Assembly (NCBI RefSeq): GCF_001984035.1
Contig: NZ_CP019449.1
Location: 3,658,001 to 3,722,000 of the forward strand
Source of the DNA: Sphingopyxis sp. QXT-31
GTDB taxonomy: Bacteria; Pseudomonadota; Alphaproteobacteria; Sphingomonadales; Sphingomonadaceae
DNA: 64,000 bases
Direction of reading: 5' to 3'
Shown here one piece after another: positions 17,794 to 26,364 of the stretch. How positions within the stretch are numbered: the stretch's first letter is position 1; every line of letters begins with the position of its first letter. The translations under genes were made by a program, and so were the position numbers. The notes beneath the pieces are model-generated. The model was not told the DNA's origin and did not search any database. It saw only the letters and a program-made list of their open reading frames with translations.

Positions 17794-19076
17794 ACATGAT
17801 GGTTTCGCGCCGGGCGATGCTCGGCGGGCTGGCGCTGGGCGGTTCGAGCCTCCTGCTCCCCAGTGCGGCGTGGGCGTATAAGGAGAGCGGGGCGCAGCTC
17901 TATCCCGCGACCAATGCCTTCATCAAAGGCTTTGTCGACCGCAAGGAACTGGCGGGCACGCTCGCCGCGATCGGCAAGGGGCAGGCGGAGGCCAGCTTCT
18001 TCGGCGCCGGGGTACAGTCGCTGAGCGACGGCGTGCCGGTCGGCCCCGATACGCTGTGGCGGCTCTATTCGATGACCAAGCCGGTCACCGGCATCGCCGC
18101 GATGCTGCTGATCGAGGATGGCAAGATGACGCTCGACCAGCCGATCGCCGACTTCCTGCCCGCCTTCGCCAATATGAAGGTACAGAATACCCCCGACGGC
18201 TCGATCACCGACGTGCGGCCGGCGAAGACGCAAATCACCTTGCGGCATCTGCTGACGCATACCGCGGGGCTGGGCTACAACATCATCCAGAAGGGGCCGA
18301 TCAAGAAAGCCTATGACGACAATGGCATCGTCGGCGGGCAGGCGAGCCGGCTGCCGATCCCGGGGCTGCCGCCGGTCACCGCGGCGCCGAGCCTGGCGCT
18401 GATGGCCGACCGGCTCGCGACCTTGCCGCTCGTCTATGAGCCGGGGACGAAGTGGAGCTATTCGATCAGCCTCGACCTGATGGGGCGCGTGATCGAGGTC
18501 GTGTCGGGGCAGGCGTTCGACGCCTTTCTGAAGGCGCGCATTTTCGATCCCCTGGGCATGACGAGCACCGGCTTCCAGGTCGCGGCGAAGGATGTCGGGC
18601 GCTTCACGAGCAATTATGCCGCGTTCAACGGCGTGCTCATCCCCTTCGATCCGGCGAGCGCATCGATCTATCTCGACAAGCCGCCCTACCCCTTCGGCGG
18701 CGGCGGCCTCGTATCGAGCGCGCGCGATTACGACCGTTTCCTCGCGATGCTGCTCGGCGAGGGGGAGACGGGCGGCAAAAGGATCATGAAGGCCGAGACC
18801 GCGCGGCTCGCAATGTCGAACCTGCTCGACGACAGCGTCGATCGCAAGGGAACCTTCGTCGACGGCCAGGGCTTCGGTGCTGGCGGGCGCGTGTCGCTGC
18901 CGACCTCGCCGGGGGGCGAGGGGCTGTTCGGCTGGGCGGGCGCCGCGGGGACGATCGGATTTGTGCATAGGAAGCTCGGCTACCGCGTCGGCGGCTATAC
19001 GCAGATCATGCCGTCGGAAACGGTGCCTTTCCAGGCCAAGTTCGGCGAGACGGTGCTGAAGGATGTGACCGCCTGA
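17790..19076 (+). CDS. Exported serine hydrolase, beta-lactamase/esterase family
   Basis: The 428-residue protein resembles class C beta-lactamase-type serine hydrolases (EstB, penicillin-binding-protein-like). A twin-arginine-like signal starts VSRRAMLGGLALGG and ends at about residue 29. The catalytic S-x-x-K motif is SMTK near residue 93, in LWRLYSMTKPVTG, and the Tyr motif is probably YSIS near residue 223. Its reaction is not predictable from sequence; esterases, D-peptidases and true lactamases share this fold. It lies between mutY and nudC with overlapping stop/start codons on both sides. Confidence 0.85.
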   Translation: MNMMVSRRAMLGGLALGGSSLLLPSAAWAYKESGAQLYPATNAFIKGFVDRKELAGTLAAIGKGQAEASFFGAGVQSLSDGVPVGPDTLWRLYSMTKPVTGIAAMLLIEDGKMTLDQPIADFLPAFANMKVQNTPDGSITDVRPAKTQITLRHLLTHTAGLGYNIIQKGPIKKAYDDNGIVGGQASRLPIPGLPPVTAAPSLALMADRLATLPLVYEPGTKWSYSISLDLMGRVIEVVSGQAFDAFLKARIFDPLGMTSTGFQVAAKDVGRFTSNYAAFNGVLIPFDPASASIYLDKPPYPFGGGGLVSSARDYDRFLAMLLGEGETGGKRIMKAETARLAMSNLLDDSVDRKGTFVDGQGFGAGGRVSLPTSPGGEGLFGWAGAAGTIGFVHRKLGYRVGGYTQIMPSETVPFQAKFGETVLKDVTA

Positions 19077-19945
19077 TGCCGCGACCGCTGGGCTTTACGG
19101 GCGCGCGGCTCGACCGCGCCGACCAGGTCCGCACCAACGAAGCGGCCTTCGCGGCGGCGCTGGCCGATCCGCGTGCGCGGTGCCTCGTCCTCGACGGCAT
19201 CGACTTCGTTCCGGGCGAGGGCGGAGGGCTCTGCTGGGAGCCCTTCGACCCCGCCGACGATCGCGCGGTCATGCTGCTCGGGCTCGACGAGGCGGGGGTG
19301 CCGCACTTCGTGCGCGAACCCGCGCCGAGCCAGCGGATCGATGCGCGCTCGCGCACGGTGATGCGGTTGTTGCCCATGCTTTCAACCGAGGAAGCCGCGC
19401 TCTACGGCGGTGCGCGCAGCCTGGTCGACTGGCACGCGCGGCATCGCTTCTGCGCGGTGTGTGGCCAGCCGACGGACCTCTTCCGCGGCGGCTGGGGGCG
19501 GCAATGCGGCAGCTGCAACGCCGAACATTTCCCGCGCGTCGACCCGGTGGTGATCATGCTCGCCGAATGCGAGGATCGCGTGCTCGTCGGACGCCAGCCG
19601 GGTTTCCCGCCGGGTTTCTTCTCGGCGCTCGCGGGCTTCGTCGAGCCCGGCGAATCGCTCGAGGAAGCGGTGGCGCGCGAATTGTTCGAGGAAGCGGGAA
19701 TCCGCGTTGCGGACGTGACCTATGTCGCGAGCCAACCCTGGCCTTTCCCCTCATCGCTGATGATCGGCGCGCGCGCGGTAGCGCACGACCCGGCGCTGAC
19801 GCTCGACACGACCGAGATCGAAGCGGCGATGTGGGTCGACCGCGCCGACGTCCGCGCCGCGCTGGCGGGCGACATGGGCGCGCCCTTCATGGCGCCCCCG
19901 CCGCTGGCGATCGCACGGTTTTTGCTGGAGGATTGGGCCGCTTAG
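19076..19945 (+). CDS. nudC: NAD+ diphosphatase
   Basis: NudC splits NAD(H) into NMN(H) and AMP and can remove NAD caps from RNA. The 289-residue product has a zinc site of paired C-x2-C (CAVCG and CGSC, about residues 123-145), a full Nudix box GFVEPGESLEEAVARE plus LFEEAGI around residue 183, and the NudC-specific QPWPFPSS motif after it. The ATG shares one base with the preceding TGA. The gene family assignment is secure. Confidence 0.94.
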   Translation: MPRPLGFTGARLDRADQVRTNEAAFAAALADPRARCLVLDGIDFVPGEGGGLCWEPFDPADDRAVMLLGLDEAGVPHFVREPAPSQRIDARSRTVMRLLPMLSTEEAALYGGARSLVDWHARHRFCAVCGQPTDLFRGGWGRQCGSCNAEHFPRVDPVVIMLAECEDRVLVGRQPGFPPGFFSALAGFVEPGESLEEAVARELFEEAGIRVADVTYVASQPWPFPSSLMIGARAVAHDPALTLDTTEIEAAMWVDRADVRAALAGDMGAPFMAPPPLAIARFLLEDWAA

Positions 19946-20025
19946 CGAAACCGCCGCGATATTCGAAGAAATTTTCCCAAAATTATAGTAAATAGAAAAC
20001 GAATCACGCGGATGGGGGAGGCGGG

Positions 20026-20748
20026 ATGCAGAAATATTTGCTGTTACCGGCGCTATTGTTGTTGCCGGGATGTGTTTCCACTTTTGAAGACAAGCATCAC
20101 TTCGCGACCGTCGATACGAGCACCGGTCAGGTGGTGAATGTCTTTCGCGTCTCTGTCACCGGCGGTGCGGAGATGGCGAATCTGCGGTATATCGCAGGCT
20201 ATTACGATCCGCGCGCGGTCGACCTCTTCTTCAACGAAGTCAATTCCCAGAACTACACCGACGCCGAGCTGAAAGGCGCGGTCCCGTCGATCTTCAAGAC
20301 GGTGTCGTGCGACGACCGGGGGGACGACGACTGCAAGAAGAAACAGGACGCCGTGCTGCGCACCGTGCCGGTCGGCGCCGATGGCGGCAAGGAAGGCCGC
20401 TTCGTCATGATCCTGTCGAGCAACGCCAATGCCGTGGCGAGCTCGATCGGCAAATTTGCCGAAAATGAACTGGTGATCAGCTCGGCGCTGTTCCTGGCGA
20501 CCAAGAATGATCGCGAAGCGGTGGCGAGGCTGGACGCCGAGGCGCCGATCGTTTCGGCGCGGCGCAACGCAACGACGGGGGAGATCGGTAAAATCCTGGA
20601 AGGGACCGACGCCGATTATAACAGCAAATATCTGCGTACCTTGCAGGCGATAGCGGCCGGACTGGCGCCGGATGCGGCGCCGGCGTTCAAGGACAAGGAT
20701 GAGGCGGCCGCATGGTTCGCCGCGCGGCCGCGCGGAGGTCGGCAATGA
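20026..20748 (+). CDS. Lipoprotein of unknown function, cassette gene 1
   Basis: I do not recognise this family. The 240-residue product has a short signal peptide with a lipobox (LLLLPGC, Cys near residue 16) and so should be an envelope lipoprotein. The mature part is mixed alpha/beta with no metal or nucleotide motif; an acidic stretch with two cysteines (CDDRGDDDCKKK) lies near residue 100. The ATG is preceded by GGGGGAGG and by an unusually AT-rich leader (19960-20010) that may hold the promoter. It overlaps the next gene by ATGA. Confidence 0.75.
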   Translation: MQKYLLLPALLLLPGCVSTFEDKHHFATVDTSTGQVVNVFRVSVTGGAEMANLRYIAGYYDPRAVDLFFNEVNSQNYTDAELKGAVPSIFKTVSCDDRGDDDCKKKQDAVLRTVPVGADGGKEGRFVMILSSNANAVASSIGKFAENELVISSALFLATKNDREAVARLDAEAPIVSARRNATTGEIGKILEGTDADYNSKYLRTLQAIAAGLAPDAAPAFKDKDEAAAWFAARPRGGRQ

Positions 20749-21977
20749 CCGGCTTGGGCAGGCTCTCGGCCGCGGTCTTGCTGGGTAGCGTGGCGCTGGG
20801 CGGCTGCGCGCGATTGACCGTGCAGGTCGATGTGATGGACCCGGTCTATGCCAAGCAGGCCGCGCGCGATGCCGAAATGCGGATCGAAGGCCAGCGGCTG
20901 GCGGAAGGCAATTACCGGACGACGCGGACGCTGGTCGTGCGGCAATTCGCCACCTATCGAAGCTTTCGCGCCAATTGCCTGACCGATGCGGCCACCGCTT
21001 ATGAGGAGATCGCCGGCGGAATGACCGCCGCCGACGCGGCAACGCAGGGACAGCGGCAGGCCAGCATCGCTCTGGCCCAGACCTATCGCACCGCGATCGC
21101 CGATCCCGCCCTGCTGGCGGCCATTGCGGCGCAGGAAAAGGCCTGGCTCGATCGCCTGATCGCCGCCGATCGAAATGCCGGGGCGGCGGTGGCTGCGAGC
21201 GGCGGAATCCTGCCGCAGAAAGCGCCGGTGAGCGACGTCGTGCAGCGGACCTGGCTGGCGCGCAACGAGGCGATTGCCGAGCTCGAAACTTATCTGAGGG
21301 GCGAGGTCGGGCAATGGCACGCGATCTGCGGACCCGCTGCGGAAAGCGCGGCAGGAGCGCTCGGGCAGAGGGGGCAGGCGATCAAGGCCAAGGTCGAAGC
21401 CGAAAAAGGCGCGACCGAGGCGCAGATGGCCGCTGCGACGCGGCAATCGATTGCCGGCGGCGGTATCCTGTTGAACGATCGACTGGAGGCTTTCTATGTC
21501 ACCGATGCGCCCAAGGAGGCGTGGGCGGAAAGCTATAATCGCGCGTTCGGCGAAGGGATTGGTGGCAGCACCAGCATCGCCGTGGTCATGAACGAAACCG
21601 CCGATTTTTCGATCAAGGGCTTTGTCTTCGACGGACGCTCGACCGCCGATATGATCGGCAAGGTCGCGGTGCAGGCCGTCACCCTGCTCGCGGCGTCGCA
21701 GGGCCTGCCGGTCGGGACCAGGGCCGCGACGGATTCCGCTCCGGCGGCGTTCACGTCGGACACCACGAAGCTCGTCGCCGATACGCAGAGCAAGCAATAT
21801 GCGGCGGAGGCGAGCGAAGCCGCCTATCGCGCCTTTCTGTTCCGCATGGCCGATACGATCATGGCCGACATGGGAGCGCTGACGACGGCGGGCGGCTCCG
21901 GCGACCCGGCCCGTCAGCGGGTCAAGGACACCTTCGACGCCCACAAGGATAGCTGGAAGTTGCCAGAGCCGAAATAG
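20745..21977 (+). CDS. Lipoprotein of unknown function, cassette gene 2
   Basis: The family is not recognised. The 410-residue product starts at the ATG overlapping the preceding stop; a longer frame 11 codons upstream would lose the signal structure. The signal ends in a lipobox (VALGGC, Cys about residue 22). The mature part is Ala-rich and mostly helical with probable coiled coil (residues ~40-260); then a smaller Gly-rich domain with GGGILLNDRLEAFYV near residue 245. It probably works with the lipoprotein encoded before it, since the two are translationally coupled. Confidence 0.75.
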   Translation: MTGLGRLSAAVLLGSVALGGCARLTVQVDVMDPVYAKQAARDAEMRIEGQRLAEGNYRTTRTLVVRQFATYRSFRANCLTDAATAYEEIAGGMTAADAATQGQRQASIALAQTYRTAIADPALLAAIAAQEKAWLDRLIAADRNAGAAVAASGGILPQKAPVSDVVQRTWLARNEAIAELETYLRGEVGQWHAICGPAAESAAGALGQRGQAIKAKVEAEKGATEAQMAAATRQSIAGGGILLNDRLEAFYVTDAPKEAWAESYNRAFGEGIGGSTSIAVVMNETADFSIKGFVFDGRSTADMIGKVAVQAVTLLAASQGLPVGTRAATDSAPAAFTSDTTKLVADTQSKQYAAEASEAAYRAFLFRMADTIMADMGALTTAGGSGDPARQRVKDTFDAHKDSWKLPEPK

Positions 21978-21988
21978 GGGAGGAAGCG

Positions 21989-22321
21989 ATGCCGGGGTTG
22001 GAACATTATCGCGTCGGCGATGTGGTCGAGGTGCAGGATGCGAGCGTCGGCTGGATTCCCGGCGTCGTCATCGGGGCGGGCGTCGGAATGCCGGTCACCG
22101 TGAAGACGTCGGGTCCGATACCGGTCGCGGTCACTAATCCGGCGAAGATACGCCCGAGTGCCGCCGGTGTGGCCGCGCGAATACCGGGCAGGACGACTGG
22201 GGCGCCGATGCGCGGTGCGTTCCTGCTCGGCGGGATGCAGCATGAAATGGTGCTGGTAAAGCTGGCCGGCCGCGGCGGCGCGAAGCTGCTGGTCGACGTG
22301 AACGATATTGAAATCGACTAG
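21989..22321 (+). CDS. Small SH3/Tudor-like protein, cassette gene 3
   Basis: This 110-residue protein has no signal peptide and is not assigned to a family. The first 60 residues (YRVGDVVEVQDASVGWIPG, then VTVKTSGPIPV) have the pattern of an SH3-like or Tudor-like small barrel. A strong ribosome site (GGGGAGG) lies 5 bases before the ATG and 11 bases after the preceding stop. The insertion sequence starts on the last base of its TAG stop codon. Restoring the empty site also gives TAG, so the protein is intact. Confidence 0.7.
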   Translation: MPGLEHYRVGDVVEVQDASVGWIPGVVIGAGVGMPVTVKTSGPIPVAVTNPAKIRPSAAGVAARIPGRTTGAPMRGAFLLGGMQHEMVLVKLAGRGGAKLLVDVNDIEID

Positions 22322-23151
22322 GCTCAGGACCTATTAAAAAGCTTGCGCGTGATGGGAGTGGGTGATTCAAGGGTTGCGGGATGTGCAGCCATGGGTGATT
22401 TGCTGTTGCTGAGCGAGGCGCAGATGCGCCGGATCGAGGGCTATTTTCCGCTGTCGCACGGGATACCGCGGGTCGATGACCGGAGGATATTGAGCGGCAT
22501 TTTCTTCGTGTTGCGCAACGGGGTGCGCTGGCGCGACGCGCCGCGGGATTATGGGCCGCACAAGACGATCTACAACCGCTTCATCCGCTGGAGCCGACTG
22601 GGGGTGTTCGATCGTATCTTTGCCGAACTGGCCAAGGATGGCGATGGGGTGCTGATGATCGATGCGACCCATATCAAGGCGCACCGGACGGCGGCGAGCC
22701 TCTTCAAAAAGGGGCTCTACCCCGCGCTATCGGACGCAGCCGCGGCGGCCTGACCAGCAAGCTCCACCTCGTATACGACGGTCGGGGACGGCCGCTGCGG
22801 CTTCACCTGACCGAAGGACAGCGCAGCGATCACAAGGGCGCCGAGGCGCTCATCGGCAGCCTGCCCCCGGCCCGAACCATGATCGCCGACCGCGCCTATA
22901 GCTCGGCCTGGTTCCGCCAGGTGCTGGCAGCACGCGCCATCGACGCCTGCATCCCCCCGCACCCCACCCACAAGGTCCGGCACGACTACGACCGGACCCT
23001 CTACAAACAGCGCCACCGCATCGAAAACCTCTCCGCCCGGCTCAAAGACTGGCGCCGTATCCATACCCGATACGACCGATGCGCCGACATCTTCAAAGCC
23101 GCCATCACATTCGCATGCATCTGCATCTTCTGGATTAATGAGTCCTGAGCC
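22321..23151 (+). mobile_element. IS5-family insertion sequence (IS427-like)
   Basis: An 831-bp element. The ends are inverted repeats: GGCTCAGGAC at 22321 matches GTCCTGAGCC ending at 23151, and the match continues with mismatches. A TA direct repeat flanks it (22319-22320 and 23152-23153), in a CTAG context as typical for this IS group. It carries one transposase split into two frames. The insertion lies between the unknown lipoprotein cassette and popZ. Confidence 0.92.
22391..23148 (+). CDS. IS5-family transposase in two frames (-1 frameshift)
   Basis: The first frame runs from the ATG at 22391 to a TGA at 22751-22753 and contains the first catalytic Asp (VLMIDATHIKAHRTA). The second frame, one base back, reads IGRSRGGLTSKLH from 22729. 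It carries the second Asp (MIADRAYSSAWF) and the Glu (RHRIENLSARLKDW), ending at 23148. A shift site CAAAAAGGGG lies at 22705-22714, inside the overlap; slipping back one base there gives QKGALPRAIGRSRGG, which is the normal family sequence. This matches programmed frameshifting known in IS427-group elements, so the element may be active. Confidence 0.88.
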
Positions 23152-23179
23152 TAGCCGCCGATGGCTCCGCCGGTCGCCG

Positions 23180-23608
23180 TTACAGCCGCCGACCGGTAAT
23201 CCGGCTGATTTCCTTCGCCACCATCGCCTCGACCATCGTCGGCAAATTGGCGTCGAGCCAGTCCTTGAGCATCGGGCGCAGCGCGTCGGTCACCACATCC
23301 TCGAGCGTGCGGCCGGCAGCCGCCGGTGCGGCAACCGCGGCGGCGACGGCGGGCGCGACCGCGGCGGTCAGCGCTTCGAGCGACTGGCGCGCGGCATCGG
23401 CGCTGGCGGGCGAGACGAGTTCCTCGGCGGAGCCTGCCTCGGGCGCGGGGTCGGCGTCATAATCGTCCTCGGCATCCCTCAGTTCGAGGATGTCCTCGCG
23501 GGCGGGCTCGCGCGTTTCGCGCGCGCCGGGGGCTTCATCGCGCGCGATGACGCGCCGGATCGACGACAAAATGTCTTCCATCGACGGTTCACGCGACATG
23601 TCGCCCAT
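23180..23608 (-). CDS. popZ: PopZ-like polar organizing protein (DUF2497)
   Basis: PopZ forms polymer hubs at the cell poles that anchor the chromosome in alphaproteobacteria. The 142-residue product shows the usual pattern: a conserved N-terminal helix SMEDILSSIRRVIARDE, a Pro/Glu/Asp/Ala-rich disordered middle, and a C-terminal oligomerisation region (LEDVVTDALRPMLKDWLDANLP to ISRITGRRL). I chose the ATG at 23608 (MGDMSREPSMED); an ATG three codons later is also possible. It stands downstream of tolC on the same strand and is followed by the IS. Confidence 0.85.
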   Translation of the reverse strand: MGDMSREPSMEDILSSIRRVIARDEAPGARETREPAREDILELRDAEDDYDADPAPEAGSAEELVSPASADAARQSLEALTAAVAPAVAAAVAAPAAAGRTLEDVVTDALRPMLKDWLDANLPTMVEAMVAKEISRITGRRL

Positions 23609-23684
23609 ATGGCCCCCTGTGAATCGCCCGGGAAGCGGACGATTAACCATCTCTTACCGGTAGCCGGCGATGGTTAACAAGTTC

Positions 23685-25163
23685 TTATTGCGGGTTCAGC
23701 GGATCGCCGGCGGGGACGCTGGCGTCGGCGGCGGGCACGGCGCGCGTGTCGGTCGCGACCTGCTGGGGCTTCGGATCGTCGTCCCAGTCGAAAATCTTGC
23801 CCTTCACGCGCTTGTAATTGACCTCGGGGTCGTAGAGCGCGCCGCCCTCGATCCCCAGGTCGCGCGCCTCGGCCTTGCCCATCGCGGCGAGCACCGAAAA
23901 GGCTGCGACATAGGAGTTGCGCCGTGCCGAGACGAGTTGGACCTGCGTGTTCAGATATTCTTGCTCGGCGTTCAGGATATCGAGGATCGAGCGCGTGCCG
24001 ACGCTGTTCTCGGCGCGCACGCCCTCCAGCGAGAGCGCGTTGGCGCGCACCGCCTGCTCGGTCGCGGCGATGATCTGTTCGTTCGCCTGCCACGCGGCAT
24101 AGGCGCCGCGCGTCTGGGCGATCACGCCGCGTTCGGTCTCGACATAGGCTTCGATCGCCTGGCTGTTGCGCGACTGCGCCTGGCGCACCTGCGCCGCGGG
24201 ACGGCCACCCTGGAAGATCGGGATCGTAAGCGATACCGCGGCCTGGGTGCTGGTTGTGATATTCTCCGACGTCGCGCTCGTCACCGAATTGAGGTTGTTG
24301 TTATAGCCGCCGCTGAGCGTCGTCGACAATTTGGGCAGGCGCGTCGCGCGGGCGACGCCGATGTCCGAGCGGCTCGCATTGACCAGCTGGTTCGCCGCCT
24401 CGATGTCGGGATTGTTGTTGAGCGCGATGGCGACGGCATCCTCGGCGGTGGCGGGCAGGTTAGGGAGCTGCGGCGGCTGTTCGAGGTCGACCGGCGCGTC
24501 GCCGACCAGGCGGATATAAGCCTCGCGGCTGGAGATGAGGTTCGATTCGGCGGTGCGCAGATCGCCTTCGGCCAGCGCGAGCCGCGCCTGCGACTGCGCG
24601 ACGTCGGTGCGCGTGAGGTCGCCGATCTCGAAGCGGTCGCTGGTCGCCTGCAAATTGGTGCGCAGGACCGAGACATTCTTCTGGTTCAATTGGACGATTG
24701 CCTGGTCGCGGATGACGTCCATGTAGGCGCCGACGGTCTGCGAGAAAATGCTCGCCTCGGTCGCGCGCAGATCGGCCTGCCCCGCTTCGACGCGATATTT
24801 GGCGGCCTTGACCGCATTTTTCACCGCGCCGCCCTGATAGATGGGGACGGTCAGCTGGCCGCCGACGGTCAGCGTGCGCTTCGGCGAGAAAAAGGCGTTG
24901 CCGGGAAGGACCAGATTTTCCTGATAATCGACCCCGGCGCCCGCGCTCGGCAGGCCGTCGGCTTTGCGGATCGGCACATTCTCGTCGTTCGCGCGCTGCC
25001 CTGCGCGCGCGGCGGTGAGCGTCGGGTTGTTCTCATAGGCCTTGGCGAGCGCCCCCTGCAGCGTTTCGGCGTGCGCCGCGGCGGGCAGCATCAGCGCGCC
25101 GAGCGCGAGGCCGGCAAGCCAGCGGGCGCGGGGCTGTTTCTTGTTGGTATCGAGCATCGTCAT
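23685..25163 (-). CDS. tolC: TolC-family outer-membrane efflux protein
   Basis: TolC forms the outer-membrane channel for type I secretion and efflux pumps. The 492-residue product has a signal peptide (GLALGALMLPAAAHAE), two OEP repeats with long helices, and family motifs such as ALAKAYENNPTLTAARA and GVRAENSVGTRSILDILNAEQE. I use the ATG at 25163, just before MLDTNKKQPRARW; the frame stays open upstream only because it runs antisense-free through pcm. It lies 29 bases after pcm on the same strand. Confidence 0.92.
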   Translation of the reverse strand: MTMLDTNKKQPRARWLAGLALGALMLPAAAHAETLQGALAKAYENNPTLTAARAGQRANDENVPIRKADGLPSAGAGVDYQENLVLPGNAFFSPKRTLTVGGQLTVPIYQGGAVKNAVKAAKYRVEAGQADLRATEASIFSQTVGAYMDVIRDQAIVQLNQKNVSVLRTNLQATSDRFEIGDLTRTDVAQSQARLALAEGDLRTAESNLISSREAYIRLVGDAPVDLEQPPQLPNLPATAEDAVAIALNNNPDIEAANQLVNASRSDIGVARATRLPKLSTTLSGGYNNNLNSVTSATSENITTSTQAAVSLTIPIFQGGRPAAQVRQAQSRNSQAIEAYVETERGVIAQTRGAYAAWQANEQIIAATEQAVRANALSLEGVRAENSVGTRSILDILNAEQEYLNTQVQLVSARRNSYVAAFSVLAAMGKAEARDLGIEGGALYDPEVNYKRVKGKIFDWDDDPKPQQVATDTRAVPAADASVPAGDPLNPQ

Positions 25164-25192
25164 GATCAGCCTGAAAACTGGGGAGGTGCCGG

Positions 25193-25870
25193 TTAGAACT
25201 GGAAACCCTTCGGTGCCGCAAAGCCCGGCAGCGGCGCGACATCCATGTCGGCAAAGGGCCGCAGCACGATCGTGCCGCCGGTCTTCACCCCCTGCACCAG
25301 GCGGCTGACGCTGCCGTCGCGCAGCGCCGCGACGATCCGGCCGCCCTCGACCAGCTGATCGGCGAGCGCCGCGGGCAGCGCCTCGATCGCGCCTTCGACG
25401 ATGATGCGGTCGAACAGCCCCTTGCCCGGCGTGCCAGCGGCGAGCGGACCTTGCGTCCAGCGGATCGCGGGGTTGGTCGCCGCAAGCTTCGCCATTTCGA
25501 TCAGCCCGGTCTCTTCCTCGAGCGCTTCGACCTCGGCGCCGAGCAGCGCGAGGCATGCGGCGGTGTAGCCGGTCGCGGCGCCGACGAGCAGTACGCGCAT
25601 GCCGGGACGGATCGCCGCCGCGACGAGCAGGCGCCCGGTGACCAGCGGCGGGTTGAGCGCGCGGCCGCTGCCCAGCGGGATCGCGCGGTCCATATAGGCG
25701 ACGCTCGCCAGCGCGGGCGGCACATGCGCCTCGCGCGCGACCGCGCCCATCGCGCCGACGACGGCAGGGTCGATCACGTCATTGGTGCGAAGCTGGCTGT
25801 CGATCATCGCAGCCCGCATCTCCGCGGCACTTGCCTCGTTCAATTTGGCCTCGCTCAATTTCGTCGCCAT
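25193..25870 (-). CDS. pcm: Protein-L-isoaspartate O-methyltransferase-like protein
   Basis: The family methylates L-isoaspartyl residues in damaged proteins. The product of 225 residues has the PCMT N-terminal part (MIDSQLRTNDVIDPAVVGAMG), the SAM-binding motif VLLVGAATGYTAACLA near residue 105, and GGRIVAALRDG in the C-terminal half. Start at the ATG at 25870 (MATKLSEAK), after AGGAAA; a long in-frame extension covers the tRNA and is not coding. Some catalytic-region residues differ from classical PCMT, as in other sphingomonads where it pairs with tolC, so the true substrate is less sure. Confidence 0.85.
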   Translation of the reverse strand: MATKLSEAKLNEASAAEMRAAMIDSQLRTNDVIDPAVVGAMGAVAREAHVPPALASVAYMDRAIPLGSGRALNPPLVTGRLLVAAAIRPGMRVLLVGAATGYTAACLALLGAEVEALEEETGLIEMAKLAATNPAIRWTQGPLAAGTPGKGLFDRIIVEGAIEALPAALADQLVEGGRIVAALRDGSVSRLVQGVKTGGTIVLRPFADMDVAPLPGFAAPKGFQF

Positions 25871-25925
25871 CAGCGCTGTCCGTTTCCTGGAATGACTTTC
25901 ATTGCAGCCCGCTCTAGCCCAAGCG

Positions 25926-25953
25926 ATGCTGTATTGCAATGCTAATACAGCAT
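25926..25953. promoter_or_regulatory. 10-bp inverted repeat upstream of pcm
   Basis: ATGCTGTATT (25926-25935) and AATACAGCAT (25944-25953) pair perfectly around an 8-base spacer. The site is 56 bases upstream of the pcm start and AT-rich compared with its surroundings. It could be an operator for the pcm-tolC-popZ strand or a hairpin; no matching regulator is obvious. Confidence 0.45.
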
Positions 25954-26092
25954 GAGCGTCTGCTGGGCCGCGCATAGCTGCCCCGGCCGCCGCCGCCAAG
26001 GGTGCATCGGCGAATCCTTGACAAGGGTGGCAAAGCCCATCACTAGCGCAGGCCCACCCAGGCCGTCCGACAGGACCGGCCGTTCGGCATGA

Positions 26093-26166
26093 GGCCCGAT
26101 GGCGGAGTGGTGACGCAGCGGACTGCAAATCCGTATACGCCGGTTCGATTCCGGCTCGGGCCTCCA
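26093..26166 (+). tRNA. tRNA-Cys (GCA)
   Basis: GGCCCGA (26093-26099) pairs with TCGGGCC (26156-26162), followed by discriminator T and an encoded CCA. The anticodon stem GCGGA/TCCGT encloses CTGCAAA, with anticodon GCA at 26125-26127. The T arm is GCCGG-TTCGATT-CCGGC. The discriminator U fits tRNA-Cys identity. The 198-bp region after it (26167-26364) holds nothing I can identify. Confidence 0.97.
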
Positions 26167-26364
26167 ACCATATCCATCGAACCGACTTATGGACAGTTTC
26201 GTCTGCGAAACGGCGCAATTGTGCGTGTCCGCAAGGCGTGGACGGTCTCTGATCATGGTACTCTCGCATGTGAATAGCGTGAAATTGGCCAGAGTCTCTG
26301 CGCGAGAATCTCGATCTACGGAATTGAAATCACGGCGGGGCTTGTCCGGTAGTCGACGGTCTGC

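Noticed and set aside
23670..25196. 508-codon plus-strand frame opposite tolC.
   Set aside because: Antisense shadow; tolC has a signal peptide and family motifs.
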